Of a DNA stretch of 64,000 nucleotides, positions 16,687 to 26,030 are shown one piece after another; position 1 is the first letter of the stretch; every line of letters starts with the position of its first letter. The position numbers and the translations under genes were made by a program. The stretch is from Mesobacillus jeotgali (lineage in GTDB: Bacteria > Bacillota > Bacilli > Bacillales > Cytobacillaceae): assembly GCF_031759225.1 (NCBI RefSeq), contig NZ_CP134494.1:3966501-4030500 (forward strand), given 5' to 3'. The notes beneath the pieces were generated by a model. It worked only from the letters and a program-made list of their open reading frames with translations, was not told where the DNA came from and ran no database searches.

Positions 16687-19068
16687 TTAGTTGCGCAATG
16701 GCTTGCCTTTTACGAGCATATGCTGCATGCGCTGCTGTGATTTCGGTTCAGCCACAAGGCTCAGGAACGCTTCTCTTTCAAGGTCGAGCAAGTATTGCTC
16801 ATCTACTTCGGTTCCGTATGGCACTTTACCGCCAGAGATGACATATGCAAGCTTCTTCGCGATTTTCAAGTCATGTTCAGAAATGTAACCTGATAGATGC
16901 ATTGTCTGAGCACCCAATAGCAGGGTTGCATATCCCGGCTCGCCCGTTACAGGTACCTTCTTTCTCACTGGCGCCTTATAACCGCTTTCATATAAATTCA
17001 ATGCAGCCTGTTTCGCATCATATAACAAGTGATCGCTGTTCACGCTGATTCCATCTGCTTCATTCAAGAAGTTATTCTCACGTGCTTCTTCACCCGAAGT
17101 GGAGACTTTAGCCATCGCGATTGTTTCGAATACTTTGTTCGCAACCTTTTGAAGGTCAAAGTCGACGCCTTTTGGCAGGCCTTCAAGGTGCTTGATGTAA
17201 AGCTCTTTGTTTCCGCCGCCGCCAGGGATCAAGCCAACGCCTGCTTCAACAAGACCCATGTATGTTTCCATGGACGCCTGGATATGCGCTGCCGGCAAGC
17301 ACATTTCAGCTCCGCCGCCCAGCGTCATTCCAAATGGAGCTGCGACAACAGGCTTTGAGCAGTACTTGATTTTCATCGTCGTCTGCTGGAATTGGCGAAC
17401 GACCATATCAAGGTCCCAAATATTATCGTCCTGCGCTTCCATCAGGATCATCGCCAGGTTCGCACCTACCGAGAAGTTTTTGCCCTGGTTTCCGATGACA
17501 AGACCCTTGTAGTTCTTTTCCACTTCGTCAATCGCAAAATTGATCATTTGAAGGATGTCAGGTCCGATCGAGTTGCTGTGTGAATGGAACTCCAGCAATG
17601 CGATGCCATCGCCTAAGTCGATCAGGCTTGCACCGCCATTCTTTTTAATGACACCCTTTTGCTTCTTCAGGAGCTTCAGGTTGATGGCCTTTGGATTTTC
17701 TTCCACAGCTACATATTCACCATTGTGGTAGTATTGCAGCTTGCCATCTTCTTCTTTGTAGAATGAAGTGTAGCCTTTTTCGACCATTTCTTTTACCCAT
17801 ACAGGAACGGTCTTGCCTTCAGACTCCATTTTGCTGATTGCCTTTTCTACCCCCAGTGCATCCCATGCTTCGAAAGGTCCCATTTCCCAGCCGAAGCCCC
17901 ACTTCATCGCACGGTCCACGGCGACGATATCGTCAGCAATGGTGCCAAGCAGATCAGCCGAGTATACAAGTACAGGACTGAAGATGTTCCATAAAAGCTC
18001 TCCAGCGCGGTCCTTTGCATAAACAAGCGCTTTCATTTTATTGGCAAGCCCTTTTTCCTGCTTCGCCATTTCAGTAGACGCTGTTTTAAGTTTTTTACGA
18101 GGTCCGTATTCCAAAGTCTGCGGATCAAGTTCAAGGATTTCCTTGCCTTGTTTCAGGAAAAATCCCTGGCCTGACTTGCTTCCAAGCCAGCCGTTCTCAA
18201 GCATCTTCTTCATGAACTCAGGTACTTCAAAAACTTCCTTTTCTTCCCCGTCAACCTGGTCATATACGTTTTTTGCAACATGAGCGAAGGTGTCGAGACC
18301 AACTACATCCAGTGTACGGAATGTTGCGCTCTTAGGGCGGCCGATCATTGGACCAGTCACGGAGTCAACCTCACCAACACTATATCCGCCTTTGACCATT
18401 TCCCGTACTGTCACGAGCAATCCGTAAGTTCCGATTCGGTTGGCGATGAAGTTCGGTGTATCCTTCGCTTCCACTACTCCCTTGCCTAATTTGTCTTCAC
18501 CGAAAGTCTTTACGAATGAAAGAACTTCAGGATCCGTATCTTTAGTAGGAATGACTTCAAGAAGCTTCAGGTAGCGCGGCGGGTTGAAGAAGTGTGTGCC
18601 AAGGAAATGCTTCCTGAAATCTTCGGAACGTCCTTCAGCCATTGCCTCGACTGAGATTCCTGATGTATTCGAGCTGATGATGCTGCCTTGCTTACGGTAT
18701 TTATCTACATCAGTGAAAACTTTCTTTTTTATATCAAGGTTTTCAACTACAACTTCGATTACCCAGTCTACATCCTTGAGTTTTTCCATATCATCTTCGA
18801 AATTGCCTGCTTCAATTAAAGCAAGATTCTTTTTGGAGGCCAGGGGTGCGGGCTTCTGCTTCAATAACTTCTGCAAAGCTCCTGCACTGATCCGGTTGCG
18901 CACCTGCTTATCTTCTAGTGTCAGGCCTTTCGCTTTTTCCTGTTCCGTTAATTCCCGAGGTACAATGTCCAGCAGCAATGTCGGAATCCCGATGTTTGCC
19001 AAATGTGCGGCAATCCCTGATCCCATGACACCTGAACCAAGCACCGCTGCCTTTTGAATTTGTCGCAT
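16687..19068 (-). CDS. fadN: 3-hydroxyacyl-CoA dehydrogenase / enoyl-CoA hydratase FadN
   Basis: Two-domain beta-oxidation enzyme of 793 residues. The N-terminal part is the NAD-binding 3-hydroxyacyl-CoA dehydrogenase (KAAVLGSGVMGSGIAAHLA, then FLGTHFFNPPRYLKLLE with the catalytic His), and the C-terminal part the enoyl-CoA hydratase (GLVIGNQGKNFSVGANL, GMTLGGGAEMCL, GLVEAGVGLIPGGGG). This order is the reverse of E. coli FadB and is that of B. subtilis FadN. I start at ATG 19068 (MRQIQKAAVLG) with GGGGGAG upstream; the longer frame to 19110 would overlap the FadR operator. First gene of the fad operon. Confidence 0.96.
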   Translation of the reverse strand: MRQIQKAAVLGSGVMGSGIAAHLANIGIPTLLLDIVPRELTEQEKAKGLTLEDKQVRNRISAGALQKLLKQKPAPLASKKNLALIEAGNFEDDMEKLKDVDWVIEVVVENLDIKKKVFTDVDKYRKQGSIISSNTSGISVEAMAEGRSEDFRKHFLGTHFFNPPRYLKLLEVIPTKDTDPEVLSFVKTFGEDKLGKGVVEAKDTPNFIANRIGTYGLLVTVREMVKGGYSVGEVDSVTGPMIGRPKSATFRTLDVVGLDTFAHVAKNVYDQVDGEEKEVFEVPEFMKKMLENGWLGSKSGQGFFLKQGKEILELDPQTLEYGPRKKLKTASTEMAKQEKGLANKMKALVYAKDRAGELLWNIFSPVLVYSADLLGTIADDIVAVDRAMKWGFGWEMGPFEAWDALGVEKAISKMESEGKTVPVWVKEMVEKGYTSFYKEEDGKLQYYHNGEYVAVEENPKAINLKLLKKQKGVIKKNGGASLIDLGDGIALLEFHSHSNSIGPDILQMINFAIDEVEKNYKGLVIGNQGKNFSVGANLAMILMEAQDDNIWDLDMVVRQFQQTTMKIKYCSKPVVAAPFGMTLGGGAEMCLPAAHIQASMETYMGLVEAGVGLIPGGGGNKELYIKHLEGLPKGVDFDLQKVANKVFETIAMAKVSTSGEEARENNFLNEADGISVNSDHLLYDAKQAALNLYESGYKAPVRKKVPVTGEPGYATLLLGAQTMHLSGYISEHDLKIAKKLAYVISGGKVPYGTEVDEQYLLDLEREAFLSLVAEPKSQQRMQHMLVKGKPLRN

Positions 19069-19095
19069 CAAATTTGTCTCCCCCTTTGACTCTTT

Positions 19096-19113
19096 TGAAT
19101 GAATACTCATTCA
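19096..19113. promoter_or_regulatory. FadR operator
   Basis: TGAATGAATACTCATTCA matches the Bacillus FadR consensus TGAATGAMTANTCATTCA at every specified position. FadR (TetR family) represses beta-oxidation genes and is released by long-chain acyl-CoA. It sits 28 bases before the fadN start codon, in the right place to block the fadN-fadA-fadE promoter or leader. Confidence 0.93.
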
Positions 19114-19307
19114 TTTTTGCACCAAAAAAAATATGCATATAAATGAGCTCTGTTAATTACTACTATAAAATATTTAAAAAATTTCCGCAATAATAAGGTG
19201 CGGAAAAAAGAAAATTTTTTGAATCTTTAATCGCCATGCTTATTTCTCAAGACTTGGGCAATCTAATAAAGCGGTACTTTTTATCCTTAAAACACGGAGG
19301 TATGATC

Positions 19308-19439
19308 ATGGCGAGATTGAAAAAAGATCCATCTAAGGCTGGCGTCAGCGCTGCCAGTGTCAAAGGAAATGCCGGTCCGTCAATGGGACAAGGCGGAGAA
19401 AGAAAACAAAACAGCCAGAACAGCCAGTACAAAAAATAA
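19308..19439 (+). CDS. yuzL: YuzL-like small protein
   Basis: A 43-residue basic, glycine- and serine-rich protein (MARLKKDPSKAGVSAASVKG, ending NSQNSQYKK) with a good CGGAGG ribosome site seven bases before the ATG. B. subtilis has yuzL at the same place between fadN and fadM. Composition recalls small spore proteins, but no function is known. Divergent from fadN. Confidence 0.8.
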   Translation: MARLKKDPSKAGVSAASVKGNAGPSMGQGGERKQNSQNSQYKK

Positions 19440-19493
19440 ACAATAGCAGAAGCGTCTCGAAGTAGTTGACGCTTAAGCTGGATGACAAAAAAA

Positions 19494-19518
19494 CAGGCTG
19501 ACAAATGTCAGCCTGAAG
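19494..19518. terminator. Bidirectional terminator between yuzL and fadM
   Basis: CAGGCTGACA (19494-19503) pairs with TGTCAGCCTG (19506-19515), flanked by T runs on both strands, serving converging yuzL and fadM. Confidence 0.9.
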
Positions 19519-19519
19519 T

Positions 19520-20437
19520 TTATTTTTTCAGCATTCCTTTTAAAACAAATGCAACGTTTGCCGGGCGTTCTGCAAGGCGGCGCATGAAATATCCGTACCA
19601 GTCTGTTCCGAATGGGACATAAACGCGCATTGTATATCCTTCTTCGGCCAGCTGCAGCTGCCTTTCCGGCATGATTCCAAACAGCATCTGGAACTCGAAC
19701 TGGCTTTTCGGAATATTGTTTGCCTTCGCAAACTCCTTCGTGAAATTAATGATATTGTCATCGTGTGATGCAACAGCTGTATAGTTGCCGTTCAGCATAT
19801 GCATCTTGATGATTTTCTTGAAGTTCTCATCGACATCTTTCTTTTCAGGGAAAGCCACTTCCGGTGACTCTTTGTAAGCTCCCTTCACAAGACGGAGATT
19901 CGGAGAATATTGATTCAGGTCCTCTATATCCTTTTCTGTCCTGTACAAGTAAGCCTGGATGACAGTGCCTATGTTGTCATATTCGGACTTCAGCTGCTTG
20001 AAAATATCCAAAGTCTTCTGGCAGCGCTCGTAGTCCTCCATGTCGATGGTAACGAATACATTATTCTCTTTGGCTGTATCCATGATCCGGCGCATATTGT
20101 TCATGACAACTTTTTCGGAAATATCAAAGCCGAGTGAAGTCATTTTCACGCTCATCTGGGCATTCAATTTTTCCCGGCCAATCGCCTTGATCATCGCAAT
20201 TGAACTTTCCGCTCTCTCGTTAGCTTCTTTTTCATTGTCGACGAATTCGCCAAGGAAATCGACGGTTGCCGCAAGATTCTTGCTATTGAGTTCCTTGATG
20301 ACAGCCACTGACTGCTCGACCGTTTCGCCGGAAACGAAGCGTTTTGCCCCTAGACGAAGGCCGTATTTCTTGGCCATCTTCGTAAAAAATTTATTTTTCG
20401 ATAGAAAAAGAAAGAAGTTCCTCATTAATTGTTCCAT
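19520..20437 (-). CDS. fadM: Proline dehydrogenase family protein FadM (YusM)
   Basis: A 305-residue FAD-dependent TIM-barrel protein of the proline dehydrogenase family (oxidation of L-proline to pyrroline-5-carboxylate). Landmarks are VTIDMEDYERCQKTLDIF, NLRLVKGAYKESPEVAFPEK, ASHDDNIINFTKEFA, FEFQMLFGIMPERQLQLAEE and the substrate-binding arginines in YFMRRLAERPANV. Start ATG follows AAGGGGAGG. It matches B. subtilis YusM/FadM, the paralogue of PutB, by neighbourhood. Whether its main job is proline breakdown is unclear; no P5C dehydrogenase gene is adjacent. Confidence 0.88.
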   Translation of the reverse strand: MEQLMRNFFLFLSKNKFFTKMAKKYGLRLGAKRFVSGETVEQSVAVIKELNSKNLAATVDFLGEFVDNEKEANERAESSIAMIKAIGREKLNAQMSVKMTSLGFDISEKVVMNNMRRIMDTAKENNVFVTIDMEDYERCQKTLDIFKQLKSEYDNIGTVIQAYLYRTEKDIEDLNQYSPNLRLVKGAYKESPEVAFPEKKDVDENFKKIIKMHMLNGNYTAVASHDDNIINFTKEFAKANNIPKSQFEFQMLFGIMPERQLQLAEEGYTMRVYVPFGTDWYGYFMRRLAERPANVAFVLKGMLKK

Positions 20438-20654
20438 AGCTTTTCCTCCCCTTAATGAAAACGATTACAACACCCTTTAAAAAAATTGCTTCATCTATAT
20501 CTATTTTGCAAAATCATTTTATCACTTTTTTTTAGCTTTGAATATTACTTTCGTAGGAAAATGTTCTTTTTTGACGAATCCTGTCCTGCATACTTTATTT
20601 CGGCTCGGGAACGATAATATCCGTAGGAATGATCATAAAACAGGAGGTCTTAAT

Positions 20655-20939
20655 ATGCAGCAGCAAAACATGAATTTTCAGGGCCAGCAGCAAGGGATCA
20701 TGCAGACGCCGCCATCAGTTGTATCCACTAAAGATTCTTTATACTTAACAGATATGCTTTCATGGAATTTACTTGCCATGAAAAAAGCACATTTCTTTGC
20801 CCAACAGTGCCAGGACCAGGAGCTGAAGATGGAAATCGAAAAATGCGGACAAATGCATCAGAAACACTACGAGAAAATCCTAACTCATCTAAATAGCCCG
20901 CAAAACCAGACATATTCCCAGATGCCAGGAATGCAATAA
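20655..20939 (+). CDS. Spore coat protein, CotF-like
   Basis: A 94-residue protein beginning MQQQNMNFQGQQQGIMQTPP with a Q-rich N-terminus and a CotF-like helical hairpin (TKDSLYLTDMLSWNLLAMKK, then AHFFAQQCQDQELKMEIEKC). AGGAGGTCTTAAT sets the start. It lies 26 bases before a second coat gene, so the two form one sporulation unit. CATACTTTA at 20589-20597 resembles a sigma-K -10 box, but I could not place a matching -35. Confidence 0.85.
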   Translation: MQQQNMNFQGQQQGIMQTPPSVVSTKDSLYLTDMLSWNLLAMKKAHFFAQQCQDQELKMEIEKCGQMHQKHYEKILTHLNSPQNQTYSQMPGMQ

Positions 20940-20965
20940 TACAACTAGATAGGAGGAAAAAGCGG

Positions 20966-21307
20966 ATGAACCAGAATCAGCAAAAAATCCAGAATCCAGA
21001 AACACAGGTCCAGAAGACACCGCAGATGAATGACCGCGATTTTATCAATGATATATTAACGACTGAAAAATACATGACTCAGGGTTATGATACTGCTCTC
21101 AATGAATTAAGTCACGACCAACTTTATCAGGATGTACTCGCTATCTACACAGAAACAGCCAACGCCCAGCGCAGCCTTTATAACCTGATGTTCAAGAAAG
21201 GCTGGTATGGCGTGGAAGCGGCAGATGCGCAAAAGCTTCAGCAGTCCCACCAGCAGTTCCAGGGTTATACAAACCAATTCCCATATGGCGGACAGCAGCT
21301 TCAATAA
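20966..21307 (+). CDS. yusN: Spore coat protein YusN (coat F domain)
   Basis: A 113-residue coat F-domain protein: RDFINDILTTEKYMTQGYDTAL is the domain core, followed by AIYTETANAQRSLYNLMFKKGWY and a Q/Y-rich tail. It resembles B. subtilis YusN and stands in the same neighbourhood after fadM. The domain forms paired helices in coat proteins of the outer spore layers. AGGAGGAAAAAGCGG precedes the ATG. It follows the shorter CotF-like gene and is closed by a terminator. Confidence 0.88.
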   Translation: MNQNQQKIQNPETQVQKTPQMNDRDFINDILTTEKYMTQGYDTALNELSHDQLYQDVLAIYTETANAQRSLYNLMFKKGWYGVEAADAQKLQQSHQQFQGYTNQFPYGGQQLQ

Positions 21308-21316
21308 TTCATATTC

Positions 21317-21348
21317 GAACCGGGCTTGTTCGCCCGGTTCTTATTTTT
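21317..21348 (+). terminator. Terminator after yusN
   Basis: GAACCGGGC (21317-21325) pairs with GCCCGGTTC (21332-21340), followed by TTATTTTT. Confidence 0.92.
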
Positions 21349-21738
21349 GACGGACACTTTTCTGGGAATTCCTCAGGGCTTTGTCCGATAGAGCCCTTCT
21401 AACGGACAATTTTTTGGGAATTCCTCATGGTTTTGTCCAATAGAGCTCTTCTAACGGACACTTTTCTGGGAATTCCTCATGGTTTTGTCCAATAGAGCTC
21501 TTCTAACGGACACTTTTCTGGGAATTCCTCATGGTTTTGTCCAATAGAGCTCTTCTAACGGACACTTTTCTGGGAATTCCTCAGGGCTTTGTCCGATAGA
21601 GCCCTTCTAACGGACACTTTTCTGGGAATTCCTCATGGTTTTGTCCAATAGAGCCCTTCTAACGGACACTTTTCTGGGAATTCCTCAGGGTTTTGTCCAA
21701 TAGAGCCCTTCTAACGGACGCTTTTCAGAGAATCCCCA
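21349..21738. repeat. Tandem array C, eight units of exactly 52 bp
   Basis: CGGACA or CGGACG recurs at 21351, 21403, 21455, 21507, 21559, 21611, 21663 and 21715, always 52 bases apart. A unit reads CGGACACTTTTCTGGG, AATTCCTCATGG, TTTTGTCCAATAGAGCTCTTCTAA with small differences. GGACA...TGTCC closes a hairpin in each unit. The sequence is unrelated to array A yet has the same period. It lies between converging yusN and yusU. Confidence 0.95.
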
Positions 21739-21936
21739 TATTTTTATCCAATAGAGTTACGTGCGCACTTTTTTCCCAACCTTGCTGCATGATTGTACAT
21801 TAGTGATAGCTCTTCTCTTCCCTTTCTTGCCCTTTTCACTATTGTTATGGTGTTGAAACTTCGTTTGCACATCTTTTCACATTCACCGCCAAAAATGCCG
21901 ACAAAAAAAACCACCTCGCTTGGAGATGGTCATTCG

Positions 21937-22179
21937 TTATTTCTTGCGTTGCTGCTCATTCATTTCTTTGACTTGGGTGATCACATTCTTGATTTGCTCT
22001 CTGGCATCCGGATATTCCGCATTCCAGTGCTTTGCGAGCGGAGGCATCGACTTGGCGATATGGGTGTATAGTATCCATGTTTTTACCTTTTCGATATTTT
22101 CAACTGAACCTTCACCGACCAAAAGCTCTGTGTATTTTTCCAGCAATCCATCCACTTGTTCTGTAAGAGTTTTATCCAT
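21937..22179 (-). CDS. yusU: DUF2573 family protein YusU
   Basis: An 80-residue acidic helical protein starting MDKTLTEQVDGLLEKYTELL after GAGGAG, with NIEKVKTWILYTHIAKSMP in the middle and a basic end (NEQQRKK). It matches the uncharacterised YusU/DUF2573 family, which sits next to the yusV siderophore ATPase in B. subtilis as it does here. It is the last gene of the iron-uptake operon, 18 bases after the ferric reductase-like gene. Function unknown. Confidence 0.8.
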   Translation of the reverse strand: MDKTLTEQVDGLLEKYTELLVGEGSVENIEKVKTWILYTHIAKSMPPLAKHWNAEYPDAREQIKNVITQVKEMNEQQRKK

Positions 22180-22197
22180 TTCGACACTCCTCATTTT

Positions 22198-22959
22198 TTA
22201 AGCTCCGCATATCCGGGGGCAGGTTTTACAATAGCTTCCTTTATCCTTAAGCAAATAGCTGAAACAGCAGGTTTTGCGGATCCTTATATATGTATCTGAC
22301 TCTTCCTGATAGACTGGTTCAGTGTGAAATCCCGCAATCGGGTTGCTGTGATAGCGTCCAAACAGCTTTCCTGTGGCCGTCTCAATCAGAAAGGAGAAGT
22401 CCTCTTGCGCCCTCTCCTTCACTTCATGATCCTCGGCTTGGCTTAAGATTTTTTCATAGAGCCAGAAAATATAGACTGCGACATTCTCCCATAAAATCAT
22501 TTTCGAGATTTTCGCAGATTTTGAGATGGCATCCATAACCGGAGAAAGATTATCCAAAAACAAATGCCTGATTGCCTCCCTCCTCCACTCTTCACGCTGG
22601 CCAGAAGGACAGAGTTCGGTGCTTTTGTGTTTCAAATAAAACCCCGGCAGCCAAAGTCCATCTTTAATGGCATCTGCCAGAATAATATTCTCAGGTGAAA
22701 CATCCAGCCTTTTGTTAAAAGCGGTCATGGAATATAGATAGAGAACGGCAAGAAAGGCATGCCGTTTCATGAAAACGGATGCTGCTGTTTTCGCATCCGG
22801 AGCCTTCAATCCTTCATTGAACTTTTCCAGATATTCGCCCATTGCCGCTGCATCCGTAAAAGGCCTGAAATCGATTTGGACTTCCTTATCAGGCTCGGAA
22901 ACGACAAAACGGTAGTTGGCGAGTATCGCCATTTCAGTTGCTGTCAGTTCTCTTTTCAT
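22198..22959 (-). CDS. FhuF-like ferric siderophore reductase
   Basis: A 253-residue protein ending in CCFSYLLKDKGSYCKTCP, the C-C-x10-C-x2-C cluster that binds a 2Fe-2S centre in FhuF-type siderophore-iron reductases. The body has a helical IucA/FhuF-like layout without signal peptide, so it should act in the cytosol, freeing iron from imported ferric siderophore. Its start overlaps the stop of the ATPase gene by four bases (ATGA), which ties it to the transport operon. B. subtilis lacks a gene at this exact spot but has FhuF-like proteins elsewhere. Confidence 0.85.
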   Translation of the reverse strand: MKRELTATEMAILANYRFVVSEPDKEVQIDFRPFTDAAAMGEYLEKFNEGLKAPDAKTAASVFMKRHAFLAVLYLYSMTAFNKRLDVSPENIILADAIKDGLWLPGFYLKHKSTELCPSGQREEWRREAIRHLFLDNLSPVMDAISKSAKISKMILWENVAVYIFWLYEKILSQAEDHEVKERAQEDFSFLIETATGKLFGRYHSNPIAGFHTEPVYQEESDTYIRIRKTCCFSYLLKDKGSYCKTCPRICGA

Positions 22960-23777
22960 ACTGGCGCTCCTACTTTATCCCTGACGATGCGGCGGCCTTT
23001 GCCATGCGGAATGCATAGCGGCGTGCCGAATAACGGGTCAATGGTCACTTCACAATTCATCCCAAAAACATGCTTCACAAGTCCGCAGTTAATGACAACT
23101 TCCGGTTTCCCCTGGTCAAAGATTTTTTGGTCCTTGATTGCGACGATATTATGGGCGTATCGGCAGGCCAGGTTCAGGTCATGCAGCACCATGACAATCG
23201 TTCTGCCTTCGTTTTCATTCAACTCAAAAAGAAGATCGAGGATTTCGATTTGATGAGTCATATCCAGATAGGTTGTCGGTTCATCAAGCAGGATGATATC
23301 TGTGTCCTGCGCCAATGTCATTGCAATCCACGCACGCTGGCGCTGTCCCCCTGACAATGAATCGACTGTGCGGTCCTTCAGGTGGTCAATGCCCGTTGCC
23401 TTCAAAGCATTTTCCACACTTTTTTCATCCTCTTCCGACCATTGCTTCAGCCACGTCTGGTAAGGATATCTGCCTTGTTTTACAAGCTGCATGACTGTCA
23501 GTCCTTCCGGTGCTGTGGGAGACTGGGGAAGGATCGCCATTTTTCGGGCAACTTCCTTGGTCGACAGTTTGGAGATTGCCTCCCCTTCCAAAAGGATCGC
23601 TCCTGCCTGTGGCTTTAGCAGCCTGGCGATCGAGCGCAGCAAGGTTGATTTTCCACAGCCGTTTCCTCCGATGAAAACGGTGATTTCCCCTTTCGGAATT
23701 TCGATATCTAATTCATTTATGATAATGGAATCTCCATAGGATAGCGTCAGTTTTTCCGTTTCAATAGCCTGGATCAT
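22956..23777 (-). CDS. yusV: Iron-siderophore ABC transporter ATPase
   Basis: Cytosolic ATPase of a siderophore importer, 273 residues, closest to B. subtilis YusV (used for several siderophores there). Walker A GGNGCGKST, signature LSGGQRQRAWIAMTLAQ and Walker B IILLDEPTTYLDMTHQ are all intact; the TYLD variant is typical of FecE/FhuC-type ATPases. It follows the two FecCD permeases after a short gap and overlaps the reductase gene. Confidence 0.92.
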   Translation of the reverse strand: MIQAIETEKLTLSYGDSIIINELDIEIPKGEITVFIGGNGCGKSTLLRSIARLLKPQAGAILLEGEAISKLSTKEVARKMAILPQSPTAPEGLTVMQLVKQGRYPYQTWLKQWSEEDEKSVENALKATGIDHLKDRTVDSLSGGQRQRAWIAMTLAQDTDIILLDEPTTYLDMTHQIEILDLLFELNENEGRTIVMVLHDLNLACRYAHNIVAIKDQKIFDQGKPEVVINCGLVKHVFGMNCEVTIDPLFGTPLCIPHGKGRRIVRDKVGAPV

Positions 23778-23800
23778 GTCGATTCCCCTTTCTGTCAGGT

Positions 23801-24856
23801 TTAAGAATTTCTTGTTTTATATAGCAGATAGATAAAATACGGTGCGCCGATCCCGGCAGTGAATACTCCTGCAGGGACCTCTAATGGCGAAAACATCGTA
23901 CGTCCGATCAAATCGGCGAGCATGACCAAGATACCGCCAATAAGAGCTGATACAGGCAATAGTGCACCGAATGCAGAGCCGACAAGCCTTCTTGCCATAT
24001 GTGGTGCCATCAGGCCAACGAAACCGATTCCTCCGGCAAAAGCGACCGAACTGGCGATCAGTGCCGTGCTGACAAGCAGCAGCACAAAACGCTGCCTCTG
24101 GACATGCCCTCCCACGCCTGTGGCTATATCTTCCCCAAGTTCCTGTACATTGACATTCCTTGCAAAAATAAAAGCGATCAACAGCATGATGACGGTCCAT
24201 GGCACAAGCACGGCGACATTGCTCCAGGTGGATCCATACACAGTTCCTGTAATCCAGATATTCGCCTGGCTTGCACGGTAGATCGGACCCATGATCATCA
24301 TCAGTGTCGTCAAGGCCTGCATCATCGCGGAAATCCCGATACCAATCAATACAAGTCTTACTGGTGAAACACCATTTTTCCAGGAAAGAAAATAAACCAG
24401 GAACGCTACAATGGAAGCACCCGCAAAAGCTGCTACTGGCATCCATTCTATGCTTACTGTCAGTGCATTATTATCCCCGCTGAAAACGGCGAGAAATCCG
24501 ACAACTGCCACTGCAGCACCACCGGTAATTCCAAGAATGTCAGGTGAAGCAAGCGGATTCCTGATCATTCCCTGTAGGATTCCTCCGGCTACAGCCAAGC
24601 TGATGCCCACCATCAGAGCCACGATGATTCTCGGTAAGCGGAAGGATTGCACAACCAATCTCTCCATATCGCTTCCTCCGCCAAAAAACACCGAAATGAC
24701 GCTCAATGGGCTTATCGCCATATCGCCCATGCCGGTACTGATGACAAGCACGGCCACTGCCAAAATCAGCAGACCGAAAAGGATTCCGGCTGCCTTTTTA
24801 TCTATCAAGAAAGATACTTTATCTTTAAAAATCCTGAGAGTCCTATACTGGCTCAT
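23801..24856 (-). CDS. FecCD-family siderophore permease, second subunit
   Basis: A 351-residue polytopic permease of the FecCD/BtuC family. Landmarks include SFRLPRIIVALMVGISLAVA, GILQGMIRNPLASPDILG, GEDIATGVGGHVQRQRF and GIGFVGLMAPHMARRLVG, the loop contacting the ATPase. It starts MSQYRTLRIFKDKVSFLIDK with a cytosolic N-terminal tail. The ATG overlaps the stop of the preceding permease by four bases, so the two form a heterodimeric channel. With the divergent lipoprotein and YusV they make a complete importer. Confidence 0.93.
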   Translation of the reverse strand: MSQYRTLRIFKDKVSFLIDKKAAGILFGLLILAVAVLVISTGMGDMAISPLSVISVFFGGGSDMERLVVQSFRLPRIIVALMVGISLAVAGGILQGMIRNPLASPDILGITGGAAVAVVGFLAVFSGDNNALTVSIEWMPVAAFAGASIVAFLVYFLSWKNGVSPVRLVLIGIGISAMMQALTTLMMIMGPIYRASQANIWITGTVYGSTWSNVAVLVPWTVIMLLIAFIFARNVNVQELGEDIATGVGGHVQRQRFVLLLVSTALIASSVAFAGGIGFVGLMAPHMARRLVGSAFGALLPVSALIGGILVMLADLIGRTMFSPLEVPAGVFTAGIGAPYFIYLLYKTRNS

Positions 24857-25857
24857 TTTCCGTTGAACCCCTTTCTCGCTATATAAATGAAAAATGGAGT
24901 CCCGATCATAGCGGTCATGACACCAACAGGAATTTCCTGCGGCATCAGTACGTATCGGGCAGCGATATCTGCCGCCAGCAGCAGCATACCTCCAAAAATT
25001 GCCGAGAAAGGGATCACCCAGCGGTGGTCAATGCCGACAACCGCCCTGGTCAGATGAGGAATGACAATGCCAATAAATCCAATTGGTCCGGCTACAGCCA
25101 CGGCACCACCAGATAAAAGGACGATGATGATGCCAGCGCCGAGCTTTACAAAACCTGTGTTCAAACCGAGGCCTTTCGCTACATCCTCCCCCATGGACAG
25201 CACGTTCATTTTCGAAGAAATCAAGAGTGCTGCCAGCCATCCAAACGCTAAATATGGGAGAACACTGCCGAGCGTTTCCAGCTTGCGCCCCTGTACCGAT
25301 CCTGCGAGCCAGTAGAGTACCTGCTCGAGTGCCGCCTCATCCAGGACAAGCAATCCCTGGGTGAAAGATGAAAACATCGCTGTCATTGCTGCACCAGCGA
25401 GGGTCAATTTCATCGGAGTCAATCCTTCACGGCCTGCAGACCCTATTACATAAACGCTGACTGCTGCCAGAGCTGCACCAAGGAAGGAGATCCACGCAAA
25501 CGCCTGGAGGCTGCCAACCGAAAAAACGGTCACAGCAACCACTACAGCAAATCCAGCTCCGGCATTCACGCCAAAAATCCCTGGAGAAGCGAGAGGGTTT
25601 TTCGTTAACGTTTGCATCAGGACACCAGCAATCGCCAGGCTCGCACCGACAGCAGCCGCAATCAACGCACGCGGAAGCCGGACTGATTGAATGATGATAT
25701 GTTCGCTTGATCCATCATAATTGGTGAATGCATTAAATGCTGTCCCCCAAGATGTATCCGTATAACCGTAAACGATACTTGCACATATTAAAAACAAATT
25801 GAAGAAGATGGCCGCCATTAATCCAATCCATCTTTGGCCGTTGGTTTTCAGGAGCAT
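24853..25857 (-). CDS. FecCD-family siderophore permease, first subunit
   Basis: Permease of the FecCD/BtuC family, 334 residues from the ATG I prefer (MLLKTNGQRWIGLM, with AAAGG upstream). The frame is open to 25911, adding MLMKEWLTVFLAERK; no clear ribosome site supports that longer form. Family landmarks are SVRLPRALIAAAVGASLAIA, GVLMQTLTKNPLASPGIFG, GEDVAKGLGLNTGFVKLG and GPIGFIGIVIPHLTRAVVG. It heads the operon permease-permease-ATPase-reductase-yusU, divergent from the binding protein across Fur boxes. Confidence 0.92.
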   Translation of the reverse strand: MLLKTNGQRWIGLMAAIFFNLFLICASIVYGYTDTSWGTAFNAFTNYDGSSEHIIIQSVRLPRALIAAAVGASLAIAGVLMQTLTKNPLASPGIFGVNAGAGFAVVVAVTVFSVGSLQAFAWISFLGAALAAVSVYVIGSAGREGLTPMKLTLAGAAMTAMFSSFTQGLLVLDEAALEQVLYWLAGSVQGRKLETLGSVLPYLAFGWLAALLISSKMNVLSMGEDVAKGLGLNTGFVKLGAGIIIVLLSGGAVAVAGPIGFIGIVIPHLTRAVVGIDHRWVIPFSAIFGGMLLLAADIAARYVLMPQEIPVGVMTAMIGTPFFIYIARKGFNGK

Positions 25858-26030
25858 TTCGATTACCTTTCTTTCTGCCAGGAATACTGTTAACCATTCT
25901 TTCATTAGCATTGATCACAGTTGATAAAAGTATTTTTAAAAAGTTGTTTATGTTGTTAATTAAACTTTACGTGAAAAAAGGGTTCTTTTCACCAGTTCGA
26001 CTTACATGTTCACAAAATCGTCAATGATGA

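Noticed and set aside
19069..19110. Longer FadN start (MSIHSKESKG)
   Set aside because: It overlaps the FadR operator and lacks a ribosome site; family members start at the later Met.
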